Positions 60,811 through 64,000 of a DNA stretch of 64,000 bases are shown here, piece after piece. This DNA is from Gemmiger sp. An50 (lineage in GTDB: Bacteria; Bacillota; Clostridia; Oscillospirales; Ruminococcaceae). A program made the position numbers and the translations under genes. The stretch is taken from contig NZ_NFID01000001.1 of the NCBI RefSeq assembly GCF_002161595.1, forward strand, positions 248,001 to 312,000. Direction: 5' to 3'. Every line of letters starts with the position of its first letter. Position 1 is the stretch's first letter. Under the pieces are notes generated by a model. The model was not told where the DNA came from. It worked only from the letters and a program-made list of their open reading frames with translations, and ran no database searches.

Positions 60811-62630
60811 GTTCTAAGAAAAAAGAAGAAGCGTTTCCCGTCAATGAAGCGCTGCTAAATGTCATTACCCCGATGGGGCTGGAAATCAAGCGAAATAGTT
60901 TGGTCATCGGTGAAAATCTGGGTAAGGTGTACGGCGCCGTCCGCTATCCGCAGAAGGTGGATATGGGGTGGCTTTCCAAGATCACCAACATCCCCAGCAC
61001 CATTGTTTCGGTGGGGATTACCCCCATTGACAATGGTTCGCTCATTTCCGCAATCTCCAAAAGCATTGTCCAACAGCGCGGCGCCGCTGACAGTGCCAAA
61101 GACCCGCTGACCCGGCAGCGCGCCGAGAAAGCCGCCGAGGACGGCGAGAAAATCATGCAGCGGATCGACCAAGAGGGCGAAACGGTTGCCATGATGTCGC
61201 TGACCGTGATGCCGATTGCACAGGATGAGGTCAACTTCACAAAGGTCTGCCGCCGTGTGGAGAGCGCCTTCAACATCCAGAAGTGCAAGGTGCGCACCCT
61301 CGCCAATCTCCAAAAGGAAGGGTTCCAGAGCATTTCTCCCACCTATCCGGCCAACTCCACGGTGGACAGCATTGTGTCCCGTATTATTCCCATGAGTACC
61401 TTTGTGGGCGGATTCCCGTTTGCCAGCTCCGGTTACAACGATGGTCGGGGCTATTATTTTGCAAAGGACAGCAACGGCGGCCTGGTGATTCTGGATACCT
61501 GGGAGCGCGGAAACGACCGCACCAATAGTAGCTTCGTGATTATGGGTGTGGCCGGTATCGGCAAGAGTACCGTTGTGAAGCACATCATGCTTTCGGAATA
61601 CATGAAGGGGACGAAAATCCTGTGCATCGACCCGGAATCCGAATATAAGGATATGTGCCGGAACCTGAACGGAAGCTGGCTCAATGCTGGCGGCGGAAAA
61701 AACGGCCGCTCCAACCTTTTGCAGATCAGACCGGCGCCCCGTGACGATGACGATGAAACCGACAAACTCTATACCGATGAAGGAAACGGAATGTCTGATA
61801 TGGCGCTGCACATGAAAACACTGGAGATTGAATTTTCCCTGTATCTGCCCAGCCTGACGGATATGCAGAAAGCAATCCTCAAGCAGACGATCATTGAACT
61901 CTACAATCAGTTCGGCATCTTCTGGGAAACGGATATTCGGCAGCTCAAGGCCACGGATTTTCCCATTCTGTCCGACCTTCACGCCCTGCTGGAAAAGAAA
62001 GCGGAGGCCAACAAGGAGAATCCGGTATATCGTGATCTGGCAATGCTGCTGTACGACGCCGCAGCGGGCAGCGACAGCTTTCTGTGGAACGGCCACACCA
62101 CGCTGGAGGCTAATTCCCGGTTTATTTGCCTGGATACCCACGACCTGCAAAATGCGTCGGATAATGTCAAACGCACGCAGTATCTGAACCTGTTGAGCTG
62201 GTGCTGGGAGGAAATGAGCCGCGACCGGAATGAGCGTTGCCTGCTGGTATGTGACGAGGCATATCTGATGATTGACCCGCAGGTCCCGCAATCCCTGGTG
62301 TTCCTGCGTAATGTGGAGAAGCGGGCAAGAAAGTATGAAGCTGGACTGGCAATCATTTCTCATTCCGTGGTGGATTTCCTGGCCCCGGAGGTCAAAATGT
62401 ACGGGCAGGCCCTTTTGGATATTCCGTGCTATAAAATCCTGATGGGCTGCGACGGCAAAAACCTTCAGGAAACCAAAGACCTCTACAACCTGACGGACGC
62501 GGAGCAGGAATTGTTGGAGAGCAAGCGGCGTGGACACGCGCTCTTTATCATTGGGTCCAAGCGGCTTCATGTAAACTTTGAGATTCCAGCTTACAAGTTT
62601 TCCTATATGGGCAAGGCTGGCGGCCGGTAA
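60804..62630 (+). CDS. virB4: VirB4-type transfer ATPase
   Basis: 608 residues from TTG 60804 (GGAGGTGG upstream). N-terminal domain of the TrsE/VirB4 type (about 30-235), then Walker A VAGIGKSTVVKHIM near 246, CIDPESEYKDMCRNL, and Walker B LLVCDEAYLMID near 478 followed by KRARKYEAGLAIISHSVVDF. It energises the secretion channel. No membrane segment. Confidence 0.93.
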   Translation: MLGSKKKEEAFPVNEALLNVITPMGLEIKRNSLVIGENLGKVYGAVRYPQKVDMGWLSKITNIPSTIVSVGITPIDNGSLISAISKSIVQQRGAADSAKDPLTRQRAEKAAEDGEKIMQRIDQEGETVAMMSLTVMPIAQDEVNFTKVCRRVESAFNIQKCKVRTLANLQKEGFQSISPTYPANSTVDSIVSRIIPMSTFVGGFPFASSGYNDGRGYYFAKDSNGGLVILDTWERGNDRTNSSFVIMGVAGIGKSTVVKHIMLSEYMKGTKILCIDPESEYKDMCRNLNGSWLNAGGGKNGRSNLLQIRPAPRDDDDETDKLYTDEGNGMSDMALHMKTLEIEFSLYLPSLTDMQKAILKQTIIELYNQFGIFWETDIRQLKATDFPILSDLHALLEKKAEANKENPVYRDLAMLLYDAAAGSDSFLWNGHTTLEANSRFICLDTHDLQNASDNVKRTQYLNLLSWCWEEMSRDRNERCLLVCDEAYLMIDPQVPQSLVFLRNVEKRARKYEAGLAIISHSVVDFLAPEVKMYGQALLDIPCYKILMGCDGKNLQETKDLYNLTDAEQELLESKRRGHALFIIGSKRLHVNFEIPAYKFSYMGKAGGR

Positions 62631-62634
62631 TTCG

Positions 62635-62664
62635 GTGGCGGCCGGGAGCAATCCCGGTCGCCTT
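62635..62664 (+). other. Intergenic hairpin after virB4
   Basis: GGCGGCCGGGA-GCAA-TCCCGGTCGCC, without a clear T-run, between virB4 and the next gene; similar in style to the hairpins around spoVG. Confidence 0.5.
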
Positions 62665-62690
62665 ACTTATTCCACACAGGAGGTTTTCAG

Positions 62691-63170
62691 ATGAATCATG
62701 CGGAACGATACGAATACCTGGTCAACAAGATGGCTGCCATACGTTGGAGGGGCAGTGATTTGGACGCTTCCTACCATGCCGCCCTTTTCCTGATGGCTTC
62801 CCATCCGGCTCTCTTTCAGAAGATGGATCGTTACCTCTGCCCGGAGGGAATCGACTTTACCAAGATGATGCGGAAAGAGGAGTTTGAATATGACTGGATG
62901 AAGATTACGGCGGATGCCGCCCGCAACCTCTTTTCCTGGAACAGCAAGTGTGCTGCTACTCCTTTTGAGATTTCGCGGATGCCTGCCCCGGCGATTCGGG
63001 CGCTCTTTACGGCCTGCTTCATCGCCAATGGGGACTACATGGTATCTGTCCGGAAAAATGACAAAGGAGAAAAGGTGTTTGAAATTGACGACAGCGCCGG
63101 TAAACGGCGGGAGGCGTTCAATCTGCAAATGGAGCAGATGATGGAAGCCCCCGGTATGGAACCGGACTGA
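62691..63170 (+). CDS. Hypothetical ICE protein
   Basis: 159 residues, helical, no signal peptide (HAERYEYLVNKMAAIRWRGS, DASYHAALFLMASHPALFQK). It has the look of a DUF6075-like ICE protein, but I am not certain. The end reads MMEAPGMEPD. AGGAGG precedes the ATG. The next gene starts 16 bases later. Confidence 0.72.
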   Translation: MNHAERYEYLVNKMAAIRWRGSDLDASYHAALFLMASHPALFQKMDRYLCPEGIDFTKMMRKEEFEYDWMKITADAARNLFSWNSKCAATPFEISRMPAPAIRALFTACFIANGDYMVSVRKNDKGEKVFEIDDSAGKRREAFNLQMEQMMEAPGMEPD

Positions 63171-63186
63171 TTATGGAGGTGATTTT

Positions 63187-64000
63187 TTGGCTGTTGATCC
63201 GTTGACTGCAAAAATTCTGGCAAAGGTAGCTGTGCAGGCGGCTACCGACTCCGAGAGCCGGAAAAGAATCCTGTTTATGATCCTGGCCCCGGTTCTGGGG
63301 CTTTTGCTTTTAATTGCCTTCATCCTGTACCTCATTACCAGCCCCTTTTCCGTACTGTCCCAATGGTTGATTGGTGATGAGGTAAACGTGGTGGAGGATT
63401 TTCAGAAGCAATATGGTTACAACCAGCAGCTCGGCATTTATGAGAAAGACTATATAGATGGTAGTGGTCAGAGCTATGAGGGCATCATCTTTACGGATGG
63501 GGTGACCGAAGTCGTCTACTACAATCAGTTGGATGAGCGTTGGGCCGATCTTCCGTATGGAACCGATAATATCGGCGGTTATGGATGTGGCCCGACCTCT
63601 ATGGCGATTGTGGTATCCAGCCTGACAGACCAGACTGTTGATCCCCCCACAATGGCAGAATGGGCGTATCAGAATGGCTATTGGTGTTCCGGCAACGGTT
63701 CCTATCACTCGTTGATACCGGGGGCTGCGGAGGGCTTTGGGCTTCAATGGGAAAGCATCAGCACCGATGACCCGCAGGCCGTGGTGGATGCTTTGGCATC
63801 CGGGAAATTGATTGTGGCACTTATGTCAAAAGGCCACTTCACATCCAGCGGTCACTTTATGGTGCTGCGTGGAGTGACCTCTGAAGGAAAAATCCTGGTG
63901 GCCGATCCTGCCAGTAAAAAACGAAGCGAACAGGAATGGGATATATCAATCATTCTGGATGAGGCCAGAAAGGGCGCCGCAGCAGGCGGTCCCTTGTGGG
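63187..64000 (+). CDS. Membrane-anchored C39-like cysteine peptidase (partial, runs off the right edge)
   Basis: At least 271 residues from TTG 63187, six bases after GGAGGT. One N-terminal helix (about 28-52), then a C39_2-type papain-like domain: Cys134 in GYGCGPTSMAIV, His in GHFMVLRG and an Asp in VADPAS. ICEs of this class usually carry a membrane-bound wall hydrolase here (VirB1-like, often NlpC/P60 or lysozyme modules), which may follow beyond the edge. The C39 domain may cut wall peptides or partner proteins. Confidence 0.82.
   Translation, partial: MAVDPLTAKILAKVAVQAATDSESRKRILFMILAPVLGLLLLIAFILYLITSPFSVLSQWLIGDEVNVVEDFQKQYGYNQQLGIYEKDYIDGSGQSYEGIIFTDGVTEVVYYNQLDERWADLPYGTDNIGGYGCGPTSMAIVVSSLTDQTVDPPTMAEWAYQNGYWCSGNGSYHSLIPGAAEGFGLQWESISTDDPQAVVDALASGKLIVALMSKGHFTSSGHFMVLRGVTSEGKILVADPASKKRSEQEWDISIILDEARKGAAAGGPLW

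Noticed and set aside
59144-62630. VirB4 gene interrupted by the PAPS-reductase-like gene
   Set aside because: The 608-residue VirB4 already contains its own N-terminal domain and both Walker motifs, so the 232-residue membrane protein is better treated as a separate subunit.
1-64000. CRISPR arrays, insertion sequences and rRNA genes
   Set aside because: No regularly spaced repeats, transposase motifs or rRNA sequence were seen in the window; the TnpV-like frame alone does not make an IS.

Overview
The window comes from a Gram-positive gut bacterium of the class Clostridia. An Oscillospiraceae/Ruminococcaceae member is the best guess, inferred from gene content, strong GGAGG ribosome sites, GC-rich codon use and the families present. 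No rRNA or other species marker is present. It holds a chromosomal segment (about 1-17590) followed by the left 46 kb of an integrative conjugative element (ICE) that continues past the right edge.

Chromosome: a phosphate-uptake operon reads leftward (pstS, pstC, pstA, pstB, phoU, the last cut by the window edge), with a terminator hairpin between pstS and pstC. Then come a branched-chain aminotransferase (ilvE) and a lysine-type ABC importer whose substrate-binding protein and permease are fused, controlled by a recognisable lysine riboswitch. Next are an M42 peptidase and a glutamine-dependent NAD synthetase, a YbaK-type editing protein, a metallo-hydrolase, an alpha/beta hydrolase, a condensation-fold acyltransferase with a zinc-ribbon membrane partner, and a tandem set of small HTH regulators facing a 53-residue gene with an operator inside its promoter.

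Junction: at 17591-17648 lies the 3' part of a tRNA-Ser gene, including T arm, variable arm and CCA. It is broken exactly at the anticodon loop. This marks the left attachment site. The intact tRNA copy and probably the integrase should lie beyond the right edge.

ICE (17649-64000, all genes rightward): two HTH proteins, ParA and ParB come first. A 2811-residue protein follows, carrying an LtrC/ArdC-like region, polyvalent domains, an N6-adenine methylase and an SNF2-type helicase; a TnpV-like gene is nested in another frame inside it. Then come polyvalent accessory genes (DUF4314, Toprim and others), an oriT-like repeat region, a ribbon-helix-helix accessory protein and an HUH relaxase. A DUF4143 ATPase has its own promoter and terminator. 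More accessory genes lead to the VirD4 coupling protein, pilin-like proteins, SpoVG, VirB6-like and VirB3/PrgI-like proteins, and a C5-cytosine methyltransferase with a second nested gene. A Tad/Flp pilus set follows (prepilin peptidase, CpaB, TadZ, TadA, TadB, TadC and TadE-like pseudopilins), then secreted proteins, a PAPS-reductase-like enzyme, VirB4 and a membrane-anchored C39-type peptidase.

The points most worth following are the combination of a VirB/VirD4 secretion system with a Tad pilus in one element, two nested out-of-frame genes that each have their own Shine-Dalgarno site, and a recurring acidic C-terminal tail (pattern acidic-acidic-[DE]-[MLF]-E-[LI]) on otherwise unrelated ICE accessory proteins, which could be a shared sorting or transfer signal.
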